7,106 nucleotides of DNA from an uncultured Ectothiorhodospiraceae bacterium. Its GTDB lineage: Bacteria > Pseudomonadota > Gammaproteobacteria > UBA9214. The notes beneath the pieces are model-generated. The model was not told the DNA's origin, searched no databases, and was given only the letters and a program-made list of their open reading frames with translations. The position numbers and the translations under genes are program-made. Below, in pieces: positions 1 to 7,106 of this stretch (position 1 is its first letter; every line of letters begins with the position of its first letter). The stretch is from the NCBI GenBank assembly GCA_947258945.1, contig CAMYKJ010000215.1:1-7106 (forward strand), given 5' to 3'.

Positions 1-846
1 GAACTCTACTACCAGTTGCAGGCCGAGCAGGTCGTCAACGAGACCCGCGAGCTGTTTGCGCAGCTGGTCGACATTACCCGGGCACATTATGCAACCGGCC
101 GCGTCAGCCAGCAGGATGTATTGCGCGCATCACTGGAACTCTCAAGGCTGGATGACCGCACCACCCGCATCCGCAACGAGGCCGACAAGGGCCGTGCGGC
201 GCTCATGAAATGGATTGGTGATGCCGCATCATTGCCGCTGGCCGGGGATTTCCCGGAATTACCCGCCCTGCCCGCCAGGACAGCGATCGAGGCGGCACTC
301 CCGGAACACCCGGTTATCCTTCTCGAGACGGCAAAACTCGAGGCCAGCAACCGCAAAATCCGCATTGCCCGCGAACAGTACAAGCCGGGCTGGAGCGCCG
401 GGCTGGAATACCGCAAGCGGTTCGGTGACAACCCGGGCGGCGACGACCGTGCAGACATGATGGCCGCCATGCTCACCGTGGACCTGCCGCTGTTTCCGAA
501 ACAACGCCAGGACAGGCGCCTGTCCGCCAGCATCCGGCTCGCCGAATCGGCACAACTGGCCCGTGACGACAAACTTCGCGAGTTGCAGCAGATGCTGGCT
601 ACCGACTATGCCAACTGGCAACGCCTGGGCGAGCGTGCAGCACTGTATGAGTCGCAATTGTTGCGCACATCAGCCGCCAACGCGCAGGCATCCCTGAATG
701 CCTACCAGAGCGGTGTCACCGAATTCACCACCCTGATGCGTGCACGCATTACCGACCTTGATGTACGTCTGGAGGAGCTGCGGGTGCGCGTGGACCGCGC
801 CAGTGCACAGGCCAGCCTGCTCTACCTTGCCGGAGAACCCCGATGA
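1..846 (+). CDS. TolC-family outer-membrane efflux channel (CusC-like role), C-terminal part
   Basis: This is the outer-membrane exit duct of a tripartite metal efflux pump, cut at its 5' end. The frame is open from base 1 (280 residues before the stop), so no true start is visible. Two long amphipathic helical stretches (about residues 8-72 and 165-278) flank a short beta segment around residues 125-162, where a YKPGWSAGLEYR stretch is followed by a VDLPLF strand. This matches the coil-strand-coil layout of the second half of a TolC protomer. The AYQSGVTEFTTLMRAR stretch near the C-terminus matches the family's usual YxxG-x-F-x-x-L motif. The stop overlaps the next start (ATGA, 843-846), which points to translational coupling with the adaptor gene. 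The family is clear. The CusC-type role comes from the neighbours; lipoprotein features of E. coli CusC cannot be checked because the N-terminus is absent. Confidence 0.9.
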   Translation, partial: ELYYQLQAEQVVNETRELFAQLVDITRAHYATGRVSQQDVLRASLELSRLDDRTTRIRNEADKGRAALMKWIGDAASLPLAGDFPELPALPARTAIEAALPEHPVILLETAKLEASNRKIRIAREQYKPGWSAGLEYRKRFGDNPGGDDRADMMAAMLTVDLPLFPKQRQDRRLSASIRLAESAQLARDDKLRELQQMLATDYANWQRLGERAALYESQLLRTSAANAQASLNAYQSGVTEFTTLMRARITDLDVRLEELRVRVDRASAQASLLYLAGEPR

Positions 847-2051
847 ACAAACAAAGCATCAGGCAAATGATCGTCAGCGGACTGCTTGTTACCCTGCTGT
901 CACCCTTATCCGCTACATCGGCGAAGAACGGTGAGCGGGAAATCCTCTACTGGGTCGCACCCATGGACGCCAACTACCGGCGTGACAAGCCGGGCAAATC
1001 CCCGATGGGGATGGACCTGGTCCCGGTTTACGCCGATGGCGATAGCGGCGATGGCAGCAGTGTAACGATTGCCCCCGAGGTCGTGCAGAACCTGGGAGTG
1101 CGTACGGCCGTCGCCGAACGCACCCGGCTGTGGCGCAGTATCGACACCGTGGGCTACGTCGATTACGACGAATCCAGGGTTAGCCATATTCACCTGCGCA
1201 CCGAGGGCTGGATTGAGAACCTGGCCGTGGAGTCCGAGGGTGAACGGGTAACGAAAGGCCAGCGCCTGTTTGACCTGTATTCACCCGATCTGGTGAATGC
1301 GCAGGAGGAATTCATCCAGGCCCTGAAGCTCGGCAACCAGGGACTCTCGCGTGCCTCGCGCAGCCGGCTGAAGGCACTCGGCATTCCGGACAGCCGGATC
1401 AGCCAGCTCGAGAAGGACCGCAAACCCGCACAGACGATACCGGTCTATGCATCGCAGGATGGCGTGGTTGCCTCCATGTCCGTACGCGAAGGCATGTATG
1501 TAAAACCGGCCAACAACATCATGAGCCTTGCCGATCTGTCCAGTGTCTGGCTGCTCGCGGAGATCTTCGAGCGCCAGGCTGACTGGGTCAAGGTCGGTCA
1601 ATCCGCGGAGGTCAGACTTGCCTTCCTGCCAGGCCGTACCTGGGAGGGCACGGTTGAATACATCTATCCCAGCCTGGACCCGCAGACCCGCACGCTGAAG
1701 GCCCGCCTGCGCTTTGCCAACCCGGATGAAACACTCAAACCCAATATGTACGCCAATATTAAAATTTATGGCGGCCCCAGGGATGATGTCGTCGCCATAC
1801 CGATCGAGGCACTGATCCGGACCGGGCGCGAGGAACGCGTCATAATCGCCCGCGGTGAAGGTCGCTTCGAGTCGCGCCCGGTCCGGGCCGGTATCGAGAG
1901 CGGTGAATGGGTAGAGATACTGGAAGGCATGGAGCCCGGTGAAAATATTGTCGTATCCGGCCAGTTTCTGATCGACTCCGAGGCCAGCCTCAAGGCCAGC
2001 ATGACCCGGATGAGCCGCCCGGCAAAGCTTGAGCAGGAACCACAACCATGA
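843..2051 (+). CDS. cusB: CusB-type RND periplasmic adaptor with N-terminal metal-binding motif
   Basis: This 402-residue membrane-fusion protein should link the inner-membrane RND pump to the outer-membrane channel and hand Cu+/Ag+ to the pump. The N-terminus has Lys/Arg, a hydrophobic stretch (about 10-22) and a likely cleavage after SATSA (residue 27), giving a periplasmic protein. Residues 36-63 form a cysteine-free HMBD-like motif ([16 protein letters not shown] then MGMDLVPVY). Its Met41, Met55 and Met57 match the copper-binding methionines of the E. coli CusB N-terminus (M49, M64, M66), with one residue fewer between the first and second. Next come paired lipoyl/beta-barrel elements and a helical hairpin (about 145-185). 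The family stretches [18 protein letters not shown] and [19 protein letters not shown] follow, and a membrane-proximal domain closes the protein. GGAG at 832-835 lies 7 bases before the ATG. Its stop overlaps the cusA start by ATGA. No CusF gene sits between channel and adaptor. The gene looks complete. Confidence 0.95.
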   Translation: MNKQSIRQMIVSGLLVTLLSPLSATSAKNGEREILYWVAPMDANYRRDKPGKSPMGMDLVPVYADGDSGDGSSVTIAPEVVQNLGVRTAVAERTRLWRSIDTVGYVDYDESRVSHIHLRTEGWIENLAVESEGERVTKGQRLFDLYSPDLVNAQEEFIQALKLGNQGLSRASRSRLKALGIPDSRISQLEKDRKPAQTIPVYASQDGVVASMSVREGMYVKPANNIMSLADLSSVWLLAEIFERQADWVKVGQSAEVRLAFLPGRTWEGTVEYIYPSLDPQTRTLKARLRFANPDETLKPNMYANIKIYGGPRDDVVAIPIEALIRTGREERVIIARGEGRFESRPVRAGIESGEWVEILEGMEPGENIVVSGQFLIDSEASLKASMTRMSRPAKLEQEPQP

Positions 2052-3883
2052 TCGTGAAACTCATTGACTGGTCGCTCGCCAATCGCTTCATGGTGATCCT
2101 GCTTACCGTCATCGTGACGGGCTGGGGGATCTATGCGATAAAAAGTACGCCGCTGGATGCCATTCCGGACCTGTCCGATGTACAGGTGATTGTCAAGACG
2201 ACCTTCCCCGGACAGGCCCCGCAGGTGGTCGAGGACCAGGTCACCTATCCGCTGACCACCGCAATGCTGTCGGTGCCGAAGGCGGTGACGGTGCGCGGCT
2301 ATTCGTTCTTCGGCGATTCCTTTGTTTATATCATCTTCGAGGACGGCACCGATCCCTACTGGGCGCGCTCACGGGTACTGGAATACCTCAGCCAGGCAAG
2401 CAGCAAGCTGCCCGACGATGCACGACCGGAGCTGGGCCCGGATGCCACGGGGCTCGGCTGGGTGTATGAATATGCCCTGGTCGACAGGACCGGCCGGCAC
2501 GACCTGGCACAACTGCGCAGCCTGCAGGACTGGTTCCTGAAGTACGAACTGCAGACGCCGCTGACAAAAATCAAAAATGCCATCATGCGCGGCAACCAGG
2601 AGGCCGGCGGCTCGGTCATCGAGATGGCCGAGGCCGAGTACATGGTGCGTGCGACCGGTTATGTGGATGAGCTGGACGACCTGCGCCATATACCGCTGGG
2701 CGTCAACAAGCGCGGCACACCTGTCCTGCTGGGCGATGTTGCCGAGCTGCGCCTGGGACCGCAAATGCGGCGCGGCATCGCCGAACTGGATGGCGAGGGC
2801 GAGGTCGTCGGCGGCGTCATCGTCATGCGTTATGGTGAAAACGCCCTGAAAACGATCGAGGGCGTGAAGCAGAAACTGGCGGAACTCGCCAGCGGCCTGC
2901 CGGACGGTGTGGAGATCATCGAGACCTATGATCGCTCGGTGCTGATTGAACGCGCCGTGGACACCCTCAATGGCAAGCTGCTGCAGGAATTTGTCGTCGT
3001 GGCGCTGGTCTGCGCCCTGTTCCTGTTCCACCTGCGTTCGGCGCTGGTCATCATCCTGTCGCTGCCAGTCGGCATACTCATTGCCTTCGTCGTCATGGAA
3101 CGCATGGGCATCAATGCCAACATCATGTCGCTCGGCGGGATCGCCATCGCCATCGGTGCCATGGTGGATGCGGCCATTGTCATGATCGAGAATGTGCACA
3201 AACACATGGAGCAAACCGAGGTCACCGATGACAACCGCTGGCAGATCATGCGCAAGGCGGCGATGGAGGTCGGTCCGCCGCTGTTCTTCTCGCTGCTGAT
3301 CATCACCCTGAGTTTTTTGCCGGTGTTCACCCTGGAGGCACAGGAAGGCCGGCTGTTTGCACCGCTGGCCTATACCAAGACCTTTGCCATGGCAGGCGCG
3401 GCCTTGCTGTCGATCACCCTGGTACCGGTGCTGATGGGGTATTTCATCCGGGGTCACATCACGCCCGAGAAACAGAACCCGGTCAACCGCATCCTGATTG
3501 CCGGCTATCGACCGTTTATCCAGGCGGTACTGAAGGCGCCGAAGACGGTACTTGCCGTCGCCGGACTGCTGGTCCTTGTTGGCCTGTGGCCACTGACACA
3601 ACTGGGTTCGCGTGCCCGAGGTCAAGCGTGTATTCGGCAAGGTCGGCCGTGCCGAGAGTGCTACCGACCCTGCACCACTGACCATGATCGAGACCACCAT
3701 ACAGCTGAAACCGCGCGAGCAATGGCGTCCGGGCGTGACCACGGATTCACTGCGACAGGAACTGAATGCCCTGGTGCAGTTTCCCGGCCTGAGCAACGCC
3801 TGGGTCATGCCGATCAAGAACCGCATCGACATGCAGGCAACCGGCATCAAGACGCCAGTGGGTGCAAAGGTCGCCGGCCCTGA
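2048..3883 (+). CDS. CusA fragment 1: N-terminal half with in-frame deletion and frameshifted tail
   Basis: This is the open frame a gene caller would report for the first part of the broken pump. Residues 1-521 are CusA; the last 90 residues (from 3611) are out-of-frame sequence with no family resemblance. TM1 lies at about 14-32 and is followed by porter-domain sequence with [14 protein letters not shown] and [16 protein letters not shown]. At residues 170/171 about 31 residues of the porter domain are missing without a shift. Five helices follow (about 311-467), holding [11 protein letters not shown] with the proton-relay Asp (GAT 3167-3169) and relay methionines at 3125, 3161 and 3389. 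A seventh helix ends at LWPLTQLGS. The start is fixed by the ATGA overlap with cusB and the close length match to the E. coli N-terminus. A truncated product would lack the second half of the pump and is unlikely to function. Confidence 0.75.
   Translation: MIVKLIDWSLANRFMVILLTVIVTGWGIYAIKSTPLDAIPDLSDVQVIVKTTFPGQAPQVVEDQVTYPLTTAMLSVPKAVTVRGYSFFGDSFVYIIFEDGTDPYWARSRVLEYLSQASSKLPDDARPELGPDATGLGWVYEYALVDRTGRHDLAQLRSLQDWFLKYELQTPLTKIKNAIMRGNQEAGGSVIEMAEAEYMVRATGYVDELDDLRHIPLGVNKRGTPVLLGDVAELRLGPQMRRGIAELDGEGEVVGGVIVMRYGENALKTIEGVKQKLAELASGLPDGVEIIETYDRSVLIERAVDTLNGKLLQEFVVVALVCALFLFHLRSALVIILSLPVGILIAFVVMERMGINANIMSLGGIAIAIGAMVDAAIVMIENVHKHMEQTEVTDDNRWQIMRKAAMEVGPPLFFSLLIITLSFLPVFTLEAQEGRLFAPLAYTKTFAMAGAALLSITLVPVLMGYFIRGHITPEKQNPVNRILIAGYRPFIQAVLKAPKTVLAVAGLLVLVGLWPLTQLGSRARGQACIRQGRPCRECYRPCTTDHDRDHHTAETARAMASGRDHGFTATGTECPGAVSRPEQRLGHADQEPHRHAGNRHQDASGCKGRRP
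2557..2558 (+). other. Deletion junction 1 in cusA (in frame, about 93 bp missing)
   Basis: The protein reads KYELQT directly into PLTKIKNAI. In E. coli CusA 31 residues (about 171-201, including the VASVGG and KEYQVVIDP stretch) lie between these segments. The reading frame is kept. The exact breakpoint can slide by a few bases. Alignment is from memory of the E. coli protein, without a search. Confidence 0.8.
3609..3612 (+). other. Deletion junction 2 in cusA (frameshifting, about 116 bp missing)
   Basis: Frame 2 ends its CusA homology at LTQLGS and frame 3 resumes at [10 protein letters not shown]. The 39 residues expected between them (E. coli 560-598) are absent in all frames. They include the near-invariant NEGDLLYMP block with Met573. 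One leftover base at 3611 sets the shift, so about 116 bp are missing if the two proteins are otherwise equal in length. Confidence 0.85.
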
Positions 3884-4634
3884 CCTGAATGAGATCCAGG
3901 CCATCGGCCAACGCATTGAAGAAGTTCTCAAGGACGTTCCCGGCACTGTATCCGTCTATTCAGAGCGAGTTGTCGGCGGACGCTATGTCACCGTGGATAT
4001 CGATCGCCAGGCCGCTGCGCGCCTCGCACTCAATATCGCGGACCTGCATGAAGTCGTGCGCACGGCACTGGGTGGAATGCGTGTGGCGCAAACGGTGGAA
4101 GGACTGGAGCGCTACCCGATCAACATCCGCTACCCGCGCGATGTACGTGACTCGCTGGAAAAACTCCGCAATCTGCCCATTGTGACACCGACCGGCGCAC
4201 GCATACCGCTGGCCGAGGTGGCCGATATCCGTATCGACCCCGGCCCCGGACTGATCAAGACCGAAAATGCCCGGCTGAATGGCTGGATCTATATCGATAT
4301 CGAAGGCCGCGATATCGGCTCTTATGTGGTGGAAGCACAGCGCGCCGTCAGCGAACAGGTCAATTTACCGGCCGGCTATTCGATTGCCTGGTCCGGTCAG
4401 TACGAGTACATGGTACGCGCCAAGGAACGGCTGGCACTGGTCGTGCCGGTCACCCTGGTGATCATCATGCTGTTGCTGTACATGAATTTTCGCAAGCTGT
4501 CCGAAGTGCTTATAATCATGGGCACGCTGCCACTGGCGCTGGTCGGCGGCTTCTGGCTGCTGTACCTGCTTGGTTACAACCTGTCGGTGGCCGTTGGCGT
4601 GGGCTTTATCGCGCTCAGGGCGTGCCGGGCGTGA
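3612..4634 (+). CDS. CusA fragment 2: second porter half and TM8-10, no true start
   Basis: This is the middle part of the broken pump, open in a different frame. The first codon is a GTG that is simply the Val of [11 protein letters not shown] see no ribosome binding site that would make it a real start. Residues 1-335 are CusA-like: the second periplasmic porter half with Met at 3684-3686 and 3831-3833 (equivalents of M623 and M672 of the three-methionine copper site), then [21 protein letters not shown] and [14 protein letters not shown], then TM8 and TM9. TM10 is cut after GVGFIAL. The last five residues (from 4617) are out of frame and end at TGA 4632-4634. The frame overlaps the shifted tail of fragment 1 by 272 bases, the footprint of a frameshift and not of two genes. 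I read it as part of the pseudogene. Confidence 0.7.
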   Translation: MPEVKRVFGKVGRAESATDPAPLTMIETTIQLKPREQWRPGVTTDSLRQELNALVQFPGLSNAWVMPIKNRIDMQATGIKTPVGAKVAGPDLNEIQAIGQRIEEVLKDVPGTVSVYSERVVGGRYVTVDIDRQAAARLALNIADLHEVVRTALGGMRVAQTVEGLERYPINIRYPRDVRDSLEKLRNLPIVTPTGARIPLAEVADIRIDPGPGLIKTENARLNGWIYIDIEGRDIGSYVVEAQRAVSEQVNLPAGYSIAWSGQYEYMVRAKERLALVVPVTLVIIMLLLYMNFRKLSEVLIIMGTLPLALVGGFWLLYLLGYNLSVAVGVGFIALRACRA

Positions 4635-4899
4635 ACTGACCAGCGAGGATATACGCACTGCAGTCATCGACGGTGCACTGTTGCGGGTCCGGCCCATCAT
4701 GATGACCGTTGCGGCCATTATTGCCGGCCTGTTACCCATCATGCTGGGCGGCGGTACCGGCTCGGAAGTGATGCGCCGTATCGCAGCACCCATGGTCGGC
4801 GGCATGATCAGTGCTACAGTACTCACATTGGTGGTAATACCCGCCGTGTTCCTGCTCTGGAAGCAGCACGGAACCGGGCACAACCAGGAGAATCCTTAG
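4570..4899 (+). CDS. CusA fragment 3: last two membrane helices
   Basis: This is the C-terminal piece of the broken pump. The frame opens at an ATG at 4570, but sequence resembling CusA begins only at about 4618; the first 16 residues are another reading of the TM9/TM10 region. From there come a short cytoplasmic loop ([21 protein letters not shown]), TM11 ([17 protein letters not shown]), the GGGTGSEVM turn with the M1009 equivalent at 4771-4773, and TM12 ([18 protein letters not shown]), ending in a short hydrophilic tail. The codon aligned with the proton-relay Lys984 of E. coli CusA is ATC (Ile, 4696-4698). The fragment is too short to act alone and has no convincing start of its own. Confidence 0.7.
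   Translation: MVTTCRWPLAWALSRSGRAGRELTSEDIRTAVIDGALLRVRPIMMTVAAIIAGLLPIMLGGGTGSEVMRRIAAPMVGGMISATVLTLVVIPAVFLLWKQHGTGHNQENP
4616..4619 (+). other. Deletion junction 3 in cusA (frameshifting, about 65-71 bp missing)
   Basis: Frame 3 stops matching at GVGFIAL and frame 1 resumes around [12 protein letters not shown]. The AGVAAEFGVVML block of TM10 that normally follows is absent, including the proton-relay Glu (E939 in E. coli). The size is uncertain because the following loop varies in length, but it must be a multiple of three minus one base. Confidence 0.8.
4886..4890 (+). promoter_or_regulatory. Ribosome binding site for the copA-like gene
   Basis: AGGAG lies inside the last codons of cusA, 10 bases before GTG 4901. 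It supports the GTG start. The next in-frame ATG (4937) falls within the YHS motif's conserved CGM and would destroy that domain. Confidence 0.7.
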
Positions 4900-4900
4900 C

Positions 4901-7106
4901 GTGACAGCTGCGGCGCTGACTGATCCGGTTTGTGGTATGACTGTCACCCCGGACAGCGAATATCATGCTGTCCATGGGGGCGTTGACTATTATTTCTGCT
5001 GCCATGGTTGCCGGGAGAAATTCGCGGCCGATCCGGAACACTACCTGAAGCCGGCCGACCCGACTCCCGCACCGGCCGGCGCCGACAGGCTCGATTATAT
5101 CTGCCCCATGTGCCCTGGTGTGCGGCAACAGGGTCCGGGTGCCTGCCCGGAATGTGGCATGGTACTCGAGCCCGAGACTGTTCAGGCACTGCCGACACGC
5201 ACCGAATACACCTGTCCCATGCATCCCGAGATCGTGCAGGACACACCCGGAGACTGCCCGAAATGCGGCATGGCCCTGGAGCCCAGGCGCGTTGCCGTTG
5301 AGGAAAAAACTGCGGAACTGATCGACATGACCCGGCGCTTCCGGGTCAGTACAGTCCTGGCCCTGCCGGTATTTGTGCTGGCCATGGTGGCTGACCTGAT
5401 GCCGGGCTGGTTGCCTGCCGTTCTATCCATGCGCACGGTCCAGTGGATTCAGTGTGCCCTCGCCACCCCGGTGGTGCTCTGGGGTGGCTGGCCGTTCTTC
5501 GTGCGCGCCTGGCGCTCGCTGTTTACCCTGAATTTCAACATGTTCACCCTGATCGGGCTGGGCGTGGCGGTCGCCTGGGGCTACAGCGTTATTGCGCTGC
5601 TGCTACCCGATGCGTTTCCGCCCGCCATGCGGCATGCAGACGGAACCGTCGCCGTCTATTTCGAGGCAGCCGCCGTGATCGTCGCCCTGGTGCTGCTTGG
5701 ACAGGTCCTGGAGCTGCGCGCGCGCAGCCGAACCGGTGCCGCTATCCGCTTGCTGCTTGGGTTAGCACCCGACACCGCCCGCATTGTGCGGGCCGACGGC
5801 AGCGAGCAGGACATTCCGCTGGCACAGGTACAGGCGGGCGATGTCCTGCGGGTGCGACCCGGCGAGAAGGTACCGGTGGACGGCGTCGTGACAATGGGCC
5901 ACAGCAGTGTGGATGAATCCATGGTGTCCGGTGAACCCGTGCCGGTGGAAAAGTCTGCCGGTGAAAAGCTGATCGGCGCGACGGTGAACGGCAACGGCAG
6001 TCTGCTGATGCGTGCCGAACGGGTCGGCAACGATACCCTGCTGGCGCAGATTGTACGCATGGTCAGCGAGGCGCAGCGTTCGCGCGCGCCGATTCAGCGA
6101 CTGGCTGACAGGGTAGCCGCCTGGTTTGTCCCGGCCGTAGTGCTGATCGCCGCGCTCGCATTCAGCGCCTGGTACCAGTGGGGCCCGGAGCCGCGGCTGG
6201 CGTACGCCACCGTCAGCGCCGTCGCCGTACTCATCATCGCCTGCCCCTGCGCACTGGGCCTGGCCACGCCCATGTCGATCATGGTAGGCACCGGCAAGGG
6301 CGCAAGTACGGGTGTGCTGATCAGGAATGCGCAGGCCCTGGAAACGCTGGAGAAGGTCGACACCCTCGTGGTGGACAAGACCGGTACGCTGACCGAGGGC
6401 AGACCGGTACTGATGTCTGTCAGCGCGTCCGGCAGCTACAGCGAGGATCAGCTCCTCCAACTGGCGGCCGGCCTGGAACAGGCCAGCGAACACCCGCTGG
6501 CCGATGCCATCGTGCGCGGCGCAACCAGTCGGGGAATTACACCGAATCGGGCTGAAACATTTACCTCCATACCCGGCAGGGGCGTGACCGGGTCCGTTAA
6601 TGGCCTGTGGGTTGTCCTGGGGAACAGCCAGCTGCTCGAATACCTGCAGATCAACATGCTCGACCTGCCACGACTGGCCCTGCATGGCAGGAGTGCCGGA
6701 CACACCGTCCTGTACATGGCCGTCAACGGCCAGGCGGCCGGGCTGCTCAGTATTGCAGACCCCCTCAAGGACTCAACCCAGGACGCCATCCGTGAGCTGC
6801 ACGCCGCCGGTATCCGTATCATCATGCTGACGGGTGACAATCAAACCACGGCCGAAATGGTTGCCAGGCCGCTGGGTATCGACCGCGTAGTGGCCGATGT
6901 ACTGCCACAGCAAAAAGCGGATGTCGTGAAACAACTGCAATCGGAGGGACATATCGTTGCAATGGCCGGCGACGGTATCAATGATGCGCCGGCACTGGCA
7001 CAGTCACATGTCGGCATTGCCATGGGGACCGGGACCGATGTTGCCATGGAAAGTGCCGGCGTTACCCTGGTGAAGGGAGACCTGCGCGGCATTGTCCATG
7101 CACGCC
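4901..7106 (+). CDS. copA: Cu+-type P1B ATPase (CopA-like) with YHS and two HMBD domains, 3' end cut
   Basis: This ATP-driven exporter should move Cu+ (or Ag+) from cytoplasm to periplasm. The frame is open from GTG 4901 to the window end (735 complete codons). A YHS domain spans residues 7-49 (DPVCGM, then FCCHGC with Cys33, 34 and 37). Two HMBD repeats follow at 66-91 and 103-128. Membrane helices lie at about 150-168, 181-200, 215-235, 253-270 and 408-428, then the ion-binding helix with Cys448-Pro-Cys450. The actuator loop is SGE (343-345) where TGE is usual. The phosphorylated Asp492 sits in DKTGT, the nucleotide-binding His531-Pro in SEHPLA, and TGDN (644-647) and GDGIND (690-695) complete the catalytic core. 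No classic CxxC HMA domain is present; YHS/HMBD take its place, a known arrangement. The last two helices, with their Cu-binding residues, lie beyond the window. The gene starts one base after the cusA stop, so it is surely in the same operon. No lesion is seen. Confidence 0.95.
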   Translation, partial: MTAAALTDPVCGMTVTPDSEYHAVHGGVDYYFCCHGCREKFAADPEHYLKPADPTPAPAGADRLDYICPMCPGVRQQGPGACPECGMVLEPETVQALPTRTEYTCPMHPEIVQDTPGDCPKCGMALEPRRVAVEEKTAELIDMTRRFRVSTVLALPVFVLAMVADLMPGWLPAVLSMRTVQWIQCALATPVVLWGGWPFFVRAWRSLFTLNFNMFTLIGLGVAVAWGYSVIALLLPDAFPPAMRHADGTVAVYFEAAAVIVALVLLGQVLELRARSRTGAAIRLLLGLAPDTARIVRADGSEQDIPLAQVQAGDVLRVRPGEKVPVDGVVTMGHSSVDESMVSGEPVPVEKSAGEKLIGATVNGNGSLLMRAERVGNDTLLAQIVRMVSEAQRSRAPIQRLADRVAAWFVPAVVLIAALAFSAWYQWGPEPRLAYATVSAVAVLIIACPCALGLATPMSIMVGTGKGASTGVLIRNAQALETLEKVDTLVVDKTGTLTEGRPVLMSVSASGSYSEDQLLQLAAGLEQASEHPLADAIVRGATSRGITPNRAETFTSIPGRGVTGSVNGLWVVLGNSQLLEYLQINMLDLPRLALHGRSAGHTVLYMAVNGQAAGLLSIADPLKDSTQDAIRELHAAGIRIIMLTGDNQTTAEMVARPLGIDRVVADVLPQQKADVVKQLQSEGHIVAMAGDGINDAPALAQSHVGIAMGTGTDVAMESAGVTLVKGDLRGIVHAR
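5096..5284 (+). repeat. Two HMBD repeats within the ATPase, 111-bp period
   Basis: Two metal-binding modules (5096-5173 and 5207-5284) sit exactly 37 residues apart: Cys68/105, Cys82/119, Cys85/122, Met87/124 and Pro91/128 superpose without a gap. Repeat 1 reads CPMCPGV and repeat 2 CPMHPEI; both end CPxCGM, then ALEP or VLEP. The DNA has diverged, so this is an old duplication at protein level. A related, cysteine-free version occurs in the adaptor at 948-1031. Confidence 0.85.

Larger units (their letters stand above)
2048..4899 (+). pseudogene. cusA: CusA-type Cu+/Ag+ RND efflux pump, broken by three deletions
   Basis: This gene should encode the proton-driven inner-membrane pump of the Cus complex. 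Homology to CusA is continuous from start to stop but lies in three frames: frame 2 to about 3610, frame 3 from about 3611 to 4616, and frame 1 from about 4618. At each frame change a conserved block is absent, and a further in-frame block is absent at 2557/2558. By alignment to E. coli CusA recalled from memory, the gaps correspond to residues 171-201, 560-598 and roughly 934-957. Adding about 93, 116 and 65-71 bp to the 2852 bp present gives about 1040 codons, the normal family length (E. coli 1047). Conserved are equivalents of M271, M391, M403, D405, M410, M486, M501, M623, M672 and M1009. M573 and E939 are lost, and K984 is Ile. AGGA at 2035-2038 precedes the ATG. As read, no functional pump can be made; the lesions may be real or an assembly error. 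Confidence 0.9.

Noticed and set aside
16..18. TTG as the start of the outer-membrane channel gene
   Set aside because: The frame is open to base 1 and the coiled helix continues upstream of it, so the gene simply runs in from outside the window.
3605..3640. Programmed frameshift in cusA
   Set aside because: A frameshift would leave the expected residues present in another frame. About 39 conserved residues are absent in every frame, so bases are missing. No slippery run is seen.
2369..3946. Long open frame on the minus strand (525 codons) opposite cusA
   Set aside because: It lies fully antisense to clear RND homology. Its translation is rich in His, Gln, Asp and Arg with no membrane or domain pattern, as expected from the reverse of GC-rich coding DNA.
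3990..4320. Cluster of GATATC palindromes
   Set aside because: They encode Asp-Ile pairs in conserved porter-domain strands, with irregular spacing, and look like codon choice only.
3610..4626. GCGTGCC shared by junctions 2 (3610-3616) and 3 (4620-4626)
   Set aside because: A seven-base match is easily found by chance in DNA this GC-rich, it is absent from junction 1, and no repeat or mobile-element signature accompanies it.
5443..5916. Overlapping Arg-rich open frames inside the ATPase gene (also 6178-6555 and minus-strand 5762-6703)
   Set aside because: They are alternative-frame readings of continuous P1B ATPase sequence, with no ribosome binding site or recognisable domain.
5927..5935. 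SGE in place of TGE in the ATPase actuator loop
   Set aside because: Ser for Thr is conservative, and the catalytic Glu and surrounding motif are intact, so it is unlikely to matter.

Overview
The window is one tightly packed, all-plus-strand copper/silver export operon, cut at both ends. GC is high (about 60% by eye). Genes overlap by ATGA or are separated by a single base, and the protein sequences are typical of Proteobacteria, most likely Gammaproteobacteria. I cannot place it at genus level. No promoter, terminator, RNA gene, insertion sequence or CRISPR array is visible. There is no non-coding stretch longer than a few bases, so the operon promoter must lie upstream.

Layout: (1) 1-846, the C-terminal part of a TolC-type outer-membrane channel; (2) 843-2051, a complete CusB-type periplasmic adaptor with an N-terminal methionine-bearing metal-binding motif; (3) 2048-4899, a CusA-type RND pump gene broken by three internal deletions; (4) 4901 to the end, a Cu+-type P1B ATPase (CopA-like) with a YHS domain and two HMBD zinc-ribbon-like repeats at its N-terminus, open to the last base and missing only its C-terminal membrane helices.

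In an intact system the ATPase would move Cu+ (or Ag+) from cytoplasm to periplasm. The CusA/CusB/outer-membrane-factor complex would then carry periplasmic metal out of the cell.

The most striking observation is the state of cusA. Alignment from memory to E. coli CusA shows three separate missing blocks, of about 93 bp (in frame), about 116 bp and about 65-71 bp (both frameshifting). Adding them back restores a family-typical protein of about 1040 residues. The rest of the gene looks well kept, including nearly all metal-relay methionines. All three missing blocks are among the most conserved parts of the family. This fits either a very recent pseudogene or a collapse error in assembly of a gene with close relatives in the sample. 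The flanking genes appear intact. No clearly novel system is visible; the finds are the cusA lesions, a proton-relay lysine replaced by isoleucine, and the repeated metal-binding modules.
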